Source: JAZLIT01 sp045617525
Lineage (GTDB): Bacteria > Bacillota > Bacilli > Bacillales_A > Planococcaceae
DNA length: 64,000 nucleotides
NCBI GenBank assembly: GCA_045617525.1
Contig: JAZLIT010000070.1
Location: 1-64,000 of the forward strand
Reading direction: 5' to 3'
Part shown: piece by piece, positions 8,936-17,540 of the stretch
How positions within the stretch are numbered: position 1 is the stretch's first letter
How the letters are laid out: the number at the start of each line of letters is the position of its first letter
Translations under genes and position numbers: made by a program
The notes under the pieces: generated by a model
The model's input: only the letters and a program-made list of their open reading frames with translations
Database searches by the model: none
Told to the model about the DNA's origin: nothing

Positions 8936-10657
8936 ATGAGAATTCAGCATAATATTTTAGCGCTAAACACGCATCGTAATTTAAATTTCAACAATGCGAA
9001 TGCTAATAAGGCGCTAGAAAAGTTATCATCAGGTTATAAAATTAACCGTGCCGGTGATGACGCTGCGGGTCTTGCGATTTCCGAAAAAATGCGTGGCCAA
9101 ATTCGCGGATTAGAAATGGCAGGAAAAAATGCACAGGACGGTATTTCACTAATTCAGACGGCAGAGGGCGCATTGAATGAAGTACATTCAATGCTACAAC
9201 GAGGACGAGAATTAGCAGTGCAGGCGGCGAATGATACGAATGTTGATGAAGACCGAATGGCACTTCAAAAAGAAGTGAATCAGATTTTAGAAGAGGTTAA
9301 TGCAATTTCGCACCGTTCAGAATTTAACACCATTAAAGTGTTAAAAGGTGGTGCACAAACATCTAACCCAGCGGCAGATAATATTTCTAAAGAAATGAAG
9401 GATTTAACAGAAAATCTACTTACATCAATGTTAGGGAATGCGGAGAAGGCAGTTACAGATGCATTTGGCTTAACGCCAGATATGGTAGACGTAGAAGTGA
9501 ACTATGTGAATGAAGGAGAAGGCGACCGTGTTGCATGGGTAACAGTTGCTACACAGACTTCTACTAGTGGTGGTGTAACGAGTAAAAATAGCTTCCCAAC
9601 TAAAATTACATTTGATGAGGCTGACTTCGCTACACCAGGCGGAACTTGGATTGAAGAAGACCGAATTGTAGCCCATGAAATGGTACATGCCGTAATGGGT
9701 GGTGCGATTGATGGTTTTAGTGACTTACCAAAATGGTTTACAGAAGGTACAGCTGAGCTCGTAGCAGGTGCTAACGAGCGTGTGAAGTCTGTATTATCGA
9801 ACCAGGCAGGTAAATCTTTTGCAACACTAAGTGCTAATGCAGCAGATATGGAAACGGAAATTCAAAAGCTCATTACAAACAAATTCGGTTCAATTGCTGA
9901 TTCGGATGGCTATGCGGTAAGCTTTTTAGCTACAAAGTATTTAAGTGATAACCTAAGCGCTGGTAAAACTATGAAGGATTTTATGGGCTCTTTAGCAGCA
10001 GGCAATACACTAGATCAGGCATTTGCAGCGAATACAGCTTTTGCCAACACAGCTGCTTTTGAAACAGACTTTAAAGCGAGAGGTGCAGAGGCATTAAAAA
10101 GTGAGACGTTTGCTAATACAGGTAGTATACTAGCCGGTACGCCTGGATATACAGATACGAATACAGGTCTAATTGCGGATACAGCTGCTTCACCAACTTT
10201 GTTTAACTACACATGGCATGAATCAACAGGTCAAGGCTCGAATACAGAGGCTGTTTCAGTACCTGAACATTTCTACTTCCATATTGGGGCAAATAAAGGG
10301 CAGGCCATCGATGTAAAGCTTCCTAATATTTCTACAAAAGATTTAGGCATCCAAGGCTTATCGATTGCGACACAAAGAAGTGCAGACAAAGCTATTGCAA
10401 AGTTAGATACTGCCATTTCGAAAGTATCAGACCAACGTTCAAATCTAGGGGCCGTCCAAAACCGCCTAGAGCACACTATTAACAACTTAGGCTCAACAGC
10501 AGAAAATTTAACAGCTGCTGAATCTCGTATTCGCGATACAGATATGGCAAAAGAGATGATGAACTTTACTAAGCAAAACATCTTAATGCAAGCAGCCCAA
10601 TCGATGTTAGCTCAAGCAAACCAACAGCCGCAAGGGATTTTACAACTTTTAGGATAA
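8936..10657 (+). CDS. flagellinolysin: flagellin with internal zinc metalloprotease domain
   Basis: 573 residues. Residues 1-139 and about 448-573 are normal flagellin D0/D1 (MRIQHNILALNTHRNLNF at the start; SMLAQANQQPQGILQLLG at the end). Between them, where an ordinary flagellin loops from LxGG into FHIGAN, sits a roughly 310-residue insert. It holds HEMVH (H247, E248, H251) and WFTEGTAE (E270 the likely third zinc ligand, E274 the alternative), the gluzincin layout HExxH...E. This matches the published flagellinolysin family, in which the hypervariable domain is a collagenase-like (M9-related) protease displayed on the filament. RBS AAGGAAGG at 8919-8926. Own sigma-D-type promoter. Substrate cannot be read from sequence. 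Confidence 0.93.
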   Translation: MRIQHNILALNTHRNLNFNNANANKALEKLSSGYKINRAGDDAAGLAISEKMRGQIRGLEMAGKNAQDGISLIQTAEGALNEVHSMLQRGRELAVQAANDTNVDEDRMALQKEVNQILEEVNAISHRSEFNTIKVLKGGAQTSNPAADNISKEMKDLTENLLTSMLGNAEKAVTDAFGLTPDMVDVEVNYVNEGEGDRVAWVTVATQTSTSGGVTSKNSFPTKITFDEADFATPGGTWIEEDRIVAHEMVHAVMGGAIDGFSDLPKWFTEGTAELVAGANERVKSVLSNQAGKSFATLSANAADMETEIQKLITNKFGSIADSDGYAVSFLATKYLSDNLSAGKTMKDFMGSLAAGNTLDQAFAANTAFANTAAFETDFKARGAEALKSETFANTGSILAGTPGYTDTNTGLIADTAASPTLFNYTWHESTGQGSNTEAVSVPEHFYFHIGANKGQAIDVKLPNISTKDLGIQGLSIATQRSADKAIAKLDTAISKVSDQRSNLGAVQNRLEHTINNLGSTAENLTAAESRIRDTDMAKEMMNFTKQNILMQAAQSMLAQANQQPQGILQLLG

Positions 10658-10683
10658 AGTAAAAATATTTTTCAAAAAACTAT

Positions 10684-10709
10684 TAAACATTTCAAACTAC
10701 TAACGATAT
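10684..10709 (+). promoter_or_regulatory. sigma-D promoter of hag
   Basis: TAAA (10684-10687), 14 nt, AACGATAT (10702-10709), 6 of 8 matches to the sigma-D -10. It lies about 90 nt before the hag start, leaving room for the CsrA-controlled leader. Confidence 0.6.
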
Positions 10710-10750
10710 ATAGTATGTAAGGCAGAGGTACTAACCAAAAGCCAAACTTT

Positions 10751-10790
10751 CCCACAAGGATGTGGGTCATAAAAACAATTCAAGGAGGAA
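10751..10790 (+). promoter_or_regulatory. CsrA-binding leader of hag
   Basis: CCCACA (10751-10756), loop AGGA, TGTGGG (10761-10766): a perfect 6-bp hairpin presenting GGA. The core ACAAGGATGT equals the high-affinity CsrA consensus. A second GGA is in the Shine-Dalgarno AAGGAGGAA (10782-10790), the usual two-site arrangement for a CsrA dimer bridging the leader and the RBS. Confidence 0.85.
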
Positions 10791-10796
10791 TTCCAA

Positions 10797-11909
10797 ATGA
10801 GAATTCAACACAACATTTCAGCTTTAAACACACACCGTAACCTTGGTTTCAACAACGCTCAAGCGTCTAAAAACCTAGAAAAATTATCTTCAGGTTACAA
10901 AATCAACCGTGCTGGCGATGACGCTGCAGGTTTAGCAATCTCTGAAAAAATGCGCGGACAAATCCGTGGTCTTGATATGGCTACGAAAAACGCTAACGAC
11001 TCTATCTCACTTATCCAAACAGCTGAGGGTGCATTAAACGAGTCTCACGCAATCCTACAACGTATGCGTGAATTAGCAGTACAATCTTCAAACGATACAA
11101 ATGTTAACGAAGACCGTGTTGCTTTACAAAAAGAAGTTCAACAATTAAAAGAAGAGTTAACTCGTATCTCTACAGACACTGAGTTCAACACTCAAAAATT
11201 ATTAAACGGCGACTTCGATTCTAAAGTATTCCACATCGGTGCTAACGGAGACCAAAATATTAAATTATCAATTGGAGATACATCTGCATTTGAATTAGGT
11301 TTATCTGAAGATGGTGTTGTTGCATCTGGTGATGCATTATCTACTGGTGCAACTTATCAATCGGGTGCTACGGCAATCAACTCAGGTACTTACACTACTA
11401 GTGGTACTGCTTGGGTACATTCAGGTGCAGCAGTAACAGACGCAGCAACATTAGCTTATTTAAATTCTAAAGGGGGTAAAGAAGTAGAAGTTGGATCTTC
11501 TACTAAATTAGGTGACGGATTAGCTGGTTATATTGACACTTCTGGTTCAGTAGAATTTTATACTACAAAAAAATTAGATGAAGATGCTACTGCCCATATT
11601 GGTGATAAAGTAGACTTAACTACTCAAGATGGTGCAAACGATGCAATCGCGAAAATTGACGAAGCATTAAAATCAATTTCAGATACTCGTTCAAACCTAG
11701 GTGCAGTTCAAAATCGTTTAGAGCACACAATTAATAACTTAGGTGCAACATCTGAAAACTTAACAGCTGCTGAATCTCGTATCCGTGATACAGATATGGC
11801 TGCAGAAATGATGGAGTTCACTAAGAACAACATCTTAATGCAAGCTGCTCAATCGATGCTAGCTCAAGCTAACCAACAGCCACAAGGCGTATTACAATTA
11901 TTAGGTTAA
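10797..11909 (+). CDS. hag: Hag, major flagellin
   Basis: 370 residues. D0/D1 helices are at 1-145 and about 285-370. The middle (about 175-285) is a Ser/Thr/Gly-rich variable domain with many exposed hydroxyl residues, plausible O-glycosylation sites given the sugar island downstream. Both termini closely resemble the flagellinolysin, so the two should co-polymerise. Strong RBS AAGGAGG and codon use dominated by a few codons suggest very high expression. FliW/CsrA regulated, as the leader shows. Confidence 0.97.
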   Translation: MRIQHNISALNTHRNLGFNNAQASKNLEKLSSGYKINRAGDDAAGLAISEKMRGQIRGLDMATKNANDSISLIQTAEGALNESHAILQRMRELAVQSSNDTNVNEDRVALQKEVQQLKEELTRISTDTEFNTQKLLNGDFDSKVFHIGANGDQNIKLSIGDTSAFELGLSEDGVVASGDALSTGATYQSGATAINSGTYTTSGTAWVHSGAAVTDAATLAYLNSKGGKEVEVGSSTKLGDGLAGYIDTSGSVEFYTTKKLDEDATAHIGDKVDLTTQDGANDAIAKIDEALKSISDTRSNLGAVQNRLEHTINNLGATSENLTAAESRIRDTDMAAEMMEFTKNNILMQAAQSMLAQANQQPQGVLQLLG

Positions 11910-11921
11910 TATCTAATAAAG

Positions 11922-11953
11922 AAAAGCGTTCGGAATTTTTCCGAACGCTTTTT
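11922..11953 (+). terminator. terminator after hag
   Basis: 14-bp perfect stem (11922-11935 with 11939-11952), 3-nt loop, T-rich tail. Confidence 0.9.
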
Positions 11954-12011
11954 CTTTATGTTTTGATAAAAAGGTCGATAATTATAGTATAAGAGTAAAG
12001 GTGGTAAAAAT

Positions 12012-12368
12012 ATGGATAGCGTACAGTTAAATGAATTAAAAGATAGTTATTATGACTACATAGTAAAAGTTCCCCAAGGGCTACAAATGATTGTTAATTT
12101 TTTATCTAAAAATGAACTAGAAAAAGCATATAATGGTATTGCTGACCTAGCTGAAGGGTTAGAATTCCTATTAAAGATTGAGCTGGTCTTAAAAGAAAAA
12201 CAATTTACGGTTAATAGTCGTATTGAAGAAGCAATTACTATTTTTGCTGAAATGAATGAAAGTTTAGTCAATGGGGATCATATTTTTTTAAAAGACTTAA
12301 TAGAGTACGAATTATCGCCTATTTTCATTAGTGCATCTGAGTGGGTGTTTCAGGATGAGGTAAAATAA
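12012..12368 (+). CDS. small helical protein paired with the Maf glycosyltransferase
   Basis: 118 residues. I do not recognise a named domain. It is acidic, predicted all-helical, with no signal peptide or membrane segment. RBS AAAGGTGG. It ends 1 nt before the start of the Maf gene, so co-translation is likely. It could be a chaperone or specificity subunit of the glycosyltransferase acting on unassembled flagellin; this rests only on context. A sigma-D-like -10 (GTCGATAA, about 11974) is upstream but lacks a clear -35. Confidence 0.7.
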   Translation: MDSVQLNELKDSYYDYIVKVPQGLQMIVNFLSKNELEKAYNGIADLAEGLEFLLKIELVLKEKQFTVNSRIEEAITIFAEMNESLVNGDHIFLKDLIEYELSPIFISASEWVFQDEVK

Positions 12369-12369
12369 A

Positions 12370-14211
12370 ATGTTAATTGATAATAGACGAATTTTAAGAG
12401 GGAAAAATCATATTTTAATTGAAAAATTAGAGTTAATTGAAAATGATATTTGTGAAATTATTAAATCTAAATCTGAAGTTGACACATTAATTATAAATAT
12501 TGAAGGGCAAAGTATATCTTATCATAGTCGATATAATCCAGTTCAAGAAGCTAAAACTACATTAGTAAATCAATTAGAGCGGGATACAGAATATGTATTG
12601 CTGGTTGGAGTTGGTTTAGGATATTTAGTCCAAGAACTAGCTGAAAATTACCCACATATACAATTTTCAATATATGAGCCAAATCTTAATGTTATAAATA
12701 GTTTTTTAAATAATTTTAATTTATCAAAAGTTGCTTCGAAAAGCTTGGATGTAGTATTTAGCGATCCATTAGAACTTAAAGAATTCGATAAATTGTACAA
12801 TAAGCTAGAAGAAGAAAATTCAAAAATGATTATTAGCCCAATTGCACAAAAGATTTATGGAAATGAATTAAATATCTTTATTAATGGATTAAAGGGTTAT
12901 TTATCATCTAAGAAAAAAAATATAATTTCTGATTTATATTTTCAATCTAGATGGACTATCAATTCCATTATAAATTTTAATGAGGTGTTGAAAACCCCAA
13001 ATCTATTTAAGCATATTAATTTAGAAAAGTTAAAAAATAAACCAGTTTTAATTATTGCTGCAGGGCCGTCATTAAATGAGGAAATAGAAAATATCAGAAA
13101 TATTAAAGATACAGGTAAAGCTTATATATTCGCAGTAGGTTCGGCAGTTAATACTTTAATTAATTTCGATATAATTCCAGATGCTTTCTTTAGTTATGAT
13201 CCTACTCCTGAGAATGCCAATGTATTTAAAAAGATTATGGAGTTAAGATTGCCGATTCCGTTAGTTTTTGGAACAACTATTAGTTTCGAGGTATTGAAAG
13301 ATTATCCAGGGAAAAAAGTTCACTTTTTTACTTACCAAGATTCAGTTAATACAAATCTTATCAATCATAATTGTCAGGTTATTATACCCGATGCACCGAC
13401 AATTGCTTCGATTGCAATTAATGTAGTTGCTCAAATTGGTATGGGACCAATATTTTTAGTGGGACAAAATTTAGCAATTACAAAAGAAAAAACATATGCT
13501 GATGGAATAGAGTATTTCGGAAAAACATCTGTAACAGAAGCCATATTAAAAAAGCACAAACTAGTAATGAGCACTACAAATGAAGAAATTTACACTAACG
13601 ATAGTTTTCTAGATATGAGAATGGCTATAGAATATGTGATAGCTAAAAATCAAATATCAAATAGGGTGTTTAATACAACTAGAAACGGGTTACCAATAGA
13701 AGGAGCATCATATGTACCTCTATCTACATTAATAGAAATACATTTACAAGATAGTAATATTGTTGACCCCAATATTTTTGAATCTGAGAATAATTATAGT
13801 CAGGATGGATCATTAGCGGAATATACGAAATTCGAAAGAAATTTCGATAAATTTATAGGAGATTATAAAAATTTGGTATTGGTAGATAAGAAAATTCGCA
13901 ACGCTTACAATAAAAAAATAATTAATGATACCCAAAGTAATTTCAAAGAAATTAATAAATATTTCAATAGTATTGAAAAAAATCCATTTTTCCTACAAAT
14001 AATAGCACCTGTTACACGTAGTCAATATAAGCAATTAGTTCAGAGCTCTGATGAAGTTCAATTTGAAAAACGACCATTACAAAAAATGGAGAAATATATT
14101 AAGATTTATTCAAAGTATATACAAACAATGTATGTTGCTATTGTTCAAATCCAACCTGCATTTGCCGAACTAAAAAAATCAGACTTATTTAAAAAGGAAG
14201 ATTCACGATGA
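12370..14211 (+). CDS. Maf-type flagellin glycosyltransferase (motility associated factor)
   Basis: 613 residues. The central signature KPVLIIAAGPSLNEEIENI, then FAVGSAVNTLINFDIIPDAF and SYDPTPEN (about residues 220-305), is the MAF/DUF115 (MptE-like) catalytic domain that moves nonulosonic acids (pseudaminic or legionaminic acid) from CMP donors to Ser/Thr of flagellin. The flanking regions are family-typical helical extensions. Very AT-rich, unlike hag upstream. It overlaps legB by 4 nt, tying the transferase to the donor pathway. Acceptor assumed to be the flagellins at 8.9-11.9 kb. Confidence 0.9.
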   Translation: MLIDNRRILRGKNHILIEKLELIENDICEIIKSKSEVDTLIINIEGQSISYHSRYNPVQEAKTTLVNQLERDTEYVLLVGVGLGYLVQELAENYPHIQFSIYEPNLNVINSFLNNFNLSKVASKSLDVVFSDPLELKEFDKLYNKLEEENSKMIISPIAQKIYGNELNIFINGLKGYLSSKKKNIISDLYFQSRWTINSIINFNEVLKTPNLFKHINLEKLKNKPVLIIAAGPSLNEEIENIRNIKDTGKAYIFAVGSAVNTLINFDIIPDAFFSYDPTPENANVFKKIMELRLPIPLVFGTTISFEVLKDYPGKKVHFFTYQDSVNTNLINHNCQVIIPDAPTIASIAINVVAQIGMGPIFLVGQNLAITKEKTYADGIEYFGKTSVTEAILKKHKLVMSTTNEEIYTNDSFLDMRMAIEYVIAKNQISNRVFNTTRNGLPIEGASYVPLSTLIEIHLQDSNIVDPNIFESENNYSQDGSLAEYTKFERNFDKFIGDYKNLVLVDKKIRNAYNKKIINDTQSNFKEINKYFNSIEKNPFFLQIIAPVTRSQYKQLVQSSDEVQFEKRPLQKMEKYIKIYSKYIQTMYVAIVQIQPAFAELKKSDLFKKEDSR

Positions 14212-15203
14212 AAATTTTAGTAACGGGAGCAGATGGTTTCATCGGCTCACACTTAACAGAGCAATTAATCCGTGAAGGTTATGACGTACGCGCCTTCGCA
14301 TATTACAATTCATTCAACTCATATGGCTGGTTAGATAATTCTCCAAAAGAGATAAAATCGCAGCTAGATGTCTTTACTGGAGATATCCGCGATCCATTTG
14401 GTGTAAAGGAAGCGATGAAAGGTTGTACACATGTCCTGAATTTAGCTGCACTTATTGCAATTCCATATTCTTATCACTCACCAGCTACTTATATTGATAC
14501 GAATATTAATGGGACATTAAATATTGTACAAGCAGCACGTGAATTAGGGGTAGAAAAGGTTGTGCACACTTCTACGAGTGAAGTGTATGGGACTGCTCTT
14601 TATGTACCAATTGATGAAGACCATCCACTGCAAGGCCAGTCGCCATATTCAGCATCTAAAATCGGTGCAGACCAAATGGCTTTATCTTTCTATCGTTCGT
14701 TTGATACACCGGTATCAATTATACGTCCGTTCAATACATATGGTCCACGTCAATCGGCTCGAGCTGTCATTCCAACGATTATCAGCCAATTAGCGAATGG
14801 CAAAGAAACGATTAAGCTTGGTGCAATCAGTCCTACGCGTGATTTCAACTATGTTAAGGATACTGTACAAGGCTTTATTTCTGTTATGAACTCAGAAAAT
14901 TCAATTGGTGAAGTGATTAATATAGGTTCGAACTATGAGGTTTCGATTGGGGAAACTGCAGAAATGATTGCAGATATTATGGGTGTCAATTTAACAATTG
15001 AAACAGACGAACAGCGTCTACGTCCTGATAAAAGTGAAGTAGAGCGTCTTTGGGCTGAAAACAAAAAAGCAAAGGAATTACTTGATTGGACACCTCAGTA
15101 TGGCGAAAAGGAAGGGTTCCATCGTGGTTTAGAGGAAACAATTGAATGGTTCACTAACCCAAAAAACTTATCTCAATATAAAGCAGATGTATACAATATA
15201 TAA
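14208..15203 (+). CDS. legB: LegB-like sugar-nucleotide 4,6-dehydratase
   Basis: 331 residues. Extended SDR with Rossmann GADGFIGSH at the N terminus, a TSTSEVYG segment, catalytic YSASK, and RPFNTYGPRQSARAVIP substrate-region motif. In the legionaminic route LegB dehydrates GDP-GlcNAc to the 4-keto-6-deoxy sugar. Assigned to LegB rather than PseB because every downstream enzyme (LegC, LegG, LegI, PtmE) belongs to the legionaminic branch. The preceding gene overlaps it by 4 nt. Confidence 0.85.
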   Translation: MKILVTGADGFIGSHLTEQLIREGYDVRAFAYYNSFNSYGWLDNSPKEIKSQLDVFTGDIRDPFGVKEAMKGCTHVLNLAALIAIPYSYHSPATYIDTNINGTLNIVQAARELGVEKVVHTSTSEVYGTALYVPIDEDHPLQGQSPYSASKIGADQMALSFYRSFDTPVSIIRPFNTYGPRQSARAVIPTIISQLANGKETIKLGAISPTRDFNYVKDTVQGFISVMNSENSIGEVINIGSNYEVSIGETAEMIADIMGVNLTIETDEQRLRPDKSEVERLWAENKKAKELLDWTPQYGEKEGFHRGLEETIEWFTNPKNLSQYKADVYNI

Positions 15204-15257
15204 TATAATGTAAGCTTAAATTTCAACAATTAAAGTGTGTGAAAGTGGGAGAAGAAA

Positions 15258-16364
15258 ATGAAATATTGTAAAAAATGTGTAATGCCAGATACTAGACCGG
15301 GGATTTACTTTGATGAAAAAGGTGTTTGTCAAGCTTGTAGAGCGGAGGAACAAAAAAATAATACAGATTGGGGAGCACGTAAAAAGGAATTAGAGGATCT
15401 ATGTAATAAACACCGTCGTAAACAAGAAGGAGAATATGATTGTATAATTGCGGTAAGTGGTGGGAAAGACAGTCATTTCCAAGTGTATTATTTTAAAGAA
15501 GTAATGAAGATGAATCCATTATTAGTATCTGTTGAAGATAATTTCACGATGACAGAAGCTGGAAAGCATAATATGAAAAATATTTCGGAACGTTTTGGTT
15601 GTCATTTAATCACTTTAAAGCCGAATCTTAAAGCTCAAAAAGCAATTATGAAAAAAACTTTTGAAAATGAAGGGAAGCCAACTTGGTATGTTGACCGCTT
15701 AATTTATACATATCCTTTACATATTGCGAACAAGTTTAATATTCCATTAATCGTTTATGGAGAGAATATTAGCTATGAATATGGTGGGAAAGAACGTATT
15801 GAAACATACTCAGCTAAAAATCAAATTAATAATGGTGTTGCGTCTGATATCCCATTTGAAGAGTTGTTAGATGAGGATATAACAATTAATGATTTAATCT
15901 TCTGTCAAGCGCCTGAGCAAGAAGTAATTGATCATTTGGAACCGATTTATTTAAGCTATTTTGTACGTTGGAGTAGCTATACAAATTATATTTTTGCTAA
16001 AAGAAATGGGTTTAAAGATTTAACGCATGAATGGACTCGTGAACATACATTTGAAAATTTCGATCAAGTAGACTCAATGGCATATTTAGTGCACCCATGG
16101 TTAAAGTATCCAAAATTTGGACATGCGAGTGCGACAGATTATGCTTCTAAATATATTCGTTACGGTCTTATTAATCGTGATGAAGGCATCGATTTAGTCA
16201 AGCGTTATGATCATAAAGTAGATCAAAAGGCTGTTCAGGATTTTGTAAACTTCTTAGGTTATAATTTAACAGAGTTTTATAACATTGTAGATAAATTTTA
16301 CAACCCCGAGATTTTTGAAAAGAATCAATTTGGCGAATGGGTATTAAAAAAATCCTTACATTAA
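15258..16364 (+). CDS. N-acetyl sugar amidotransferase (PseA/WbpG-like)
   Basis: 368 residues. The N-terminal zinc-type motif CKKCVMPDTRPGI...CQAC and the PP-loop AVSGGKDS (about residues 65-72) identify the adenylating N-acetyl-sugar amidotransferase family. It turns an N-acetyl group into an acetamidino group (PseA in Campylobacter, WbpG in Pseudomonas). These enzymes usually draw ammonia from HisH/HisF-like partners encoded next to them; no such genes are in this window. It sits between legB and legC, so an amidinated legionaminic acid is the inferred product. Confidence 0.85.
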   Translation: MKYCKKCVMPDTRPGIYFDEKGVCQACRAEEQKNNTDWGARKKELEDLCNKHRRKQEGEYDCIIAVSGGKDSHFQVYYFKEVMKMNPLLVSVEDNFTMTEAGKHNMKNISERFGCHLITLKPNLKAQKAIMKKTFENEGKPTWYVDRLIYTYPLHIANKFNIPLIVYGENISYEYGGKERIETYSAKNQINNGVASDIPFEELLDEDITINDLIFCQAPEQEVIDHLEPIYLSYFVRWSSYTNYIFAKRNGFKDLTHEWTREHTFENFDQVDSMAYLVHPWLKYPKFGHASATDYASKYIRYGLINRDEGIDLVKRYDHKVDQKAVQDFVNFLGYNLTEFYNIVDKFYNPEIFEKNQFGEWVLKKSLH

Positions 16365-16385
16365 ATTAGAACGGAAAGAGAAAAA

Positions 16386-17540
16386 ATGAATAAACAATGG
16401 ATGCAATTTGTAGATGAAGTCAAAGCAATGTATGGTAAAAACTTTATACCTTTACACGAACCAACATTTAATGAAAAAGAGCTTGAATATGTAACCGACT
16501 GTGTAAAATCGGGCTGGGTATCCTCAGTAGGGGCTTATGTAACTCGATTTGAAGAGGACTTAGCAAAATTAGTTGGGGTAAAGCGTGCTGTTGCTGTCGT
16601 AAATGGTACGGCAGCACTGCATATTGCATTAAAGGTAGCGGGGGTAGAGGCAGAAGATGAAGTGCTGATGCCTTCGCTTACTTTTATTGCAACAGCAAAT
16701 GCGGTGTCCTATTGCCAGGCAGTGCCTCATTTTATTGATGTACATAAAGATACACTAGGTGTTGATCCGTTTAAACTAGAGGCTTATTTGAACGGAATTT
16801 CTGAAGTTCGAGATGGTGAATTATTTAATAAAAAAACGAATCGCCGAATAAAAGCACTTGTGCCAATGCATACATTTGGACATGCGGTACATCTAGAGGA
16901 ACTTGTGGCATTAGCAGAGAAGTATCATTTAGTGCTTGTAGAGGACGCAGCAGAATCACTAGGTACTTACTATAAAGGTAAGCACACAGGTAGCTTTGGA
17001 AAAGTAAATGCTATTAGCTTCAATGGTAATAAAATTATTACGACTGGCGGCGGCGGTGCGATTTTAACGGATGACGATGAATTAGCCGATTACGCAAAGC
17101 ATTTAACGACAACAGCAAAGGTGCCACATAAGTGGGAATATGTTCATGATGAAATTGGCTATAATTATCGTATGCCAAATATTAATGCAGCCCTTGGTTG
17201 TGCGCAGTTAGAAAAAATGCCAACGTTCATGGAGCAAAAGAGAGCATTAGCAGAAAAGTATGGGCAGCTATTAGAAAATCTAGAAGGTGTTACTTTATTT
17301 AAGGAGCCAGTGAATTGCAGTAGCAATTATTGGTTGCAAACATTGGTTTTAGAAGCCGACGTATATCGCGATGAAGTATTAGCATTTTTAAATGAGCATG
17401 GTGTTATGAGTCGTCCGATTTGGCAACCGATGCATGAACTGGAGATGTTTAATGGAAGTCCAATGATGGATTTAGCAGTGACGAATATATTTAAAAAACG
17501 GATTGTAAATATCCCTAGTACGCCGATTGAGGTAGATTAA
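16386..17540 (+). CDS. legC: LegC family PLP aminotransferase
   Basis: 384 residues of the DegT/DnrJ/EryC1 fold. PLP lysine is K216 in SFNGNKIITTGGGG; the family-wide VNGTAALH and EDAAESLGT motifs are present. LegC aminates C4 of the LegB product using glutamate. The stop codon is directly followed by the next gene's ATG. Confidence 0.88.
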   Translation: MNKQWMQFVDEVKAMYGKNFIPLHEPTFNEKELEYVTDCVKSGWVSSVGAYVTRFEEDLAKLVGVKRAVAVVNGTAALHIALKVAGVEAEDEVLMPSLTFIATANAVSYCQAVPHFIDVHKDTLGVDPFKLEAYLNGISEVRDGELFNKKTNRRIKALVPMHTFGHAVHLEELVALAEKYHLVLVEDAAESLGTYYKGKHTGSFGKVNAISFNGNKIITTGGGGAILTDDDELADYAKHLTTTAKVPHKWEYVHDEIGYNYRMPNINAALGCAQLEKMPTFMEQKRALAEKYGQLLENLEGVTLFKEPVNCSSNYWLQTLVLEADVYRDEVLAFLNEHGVMSRPIWQPMHELEMFNGSPMMDLAVTNIFKKRIVNIPSTPIEVD

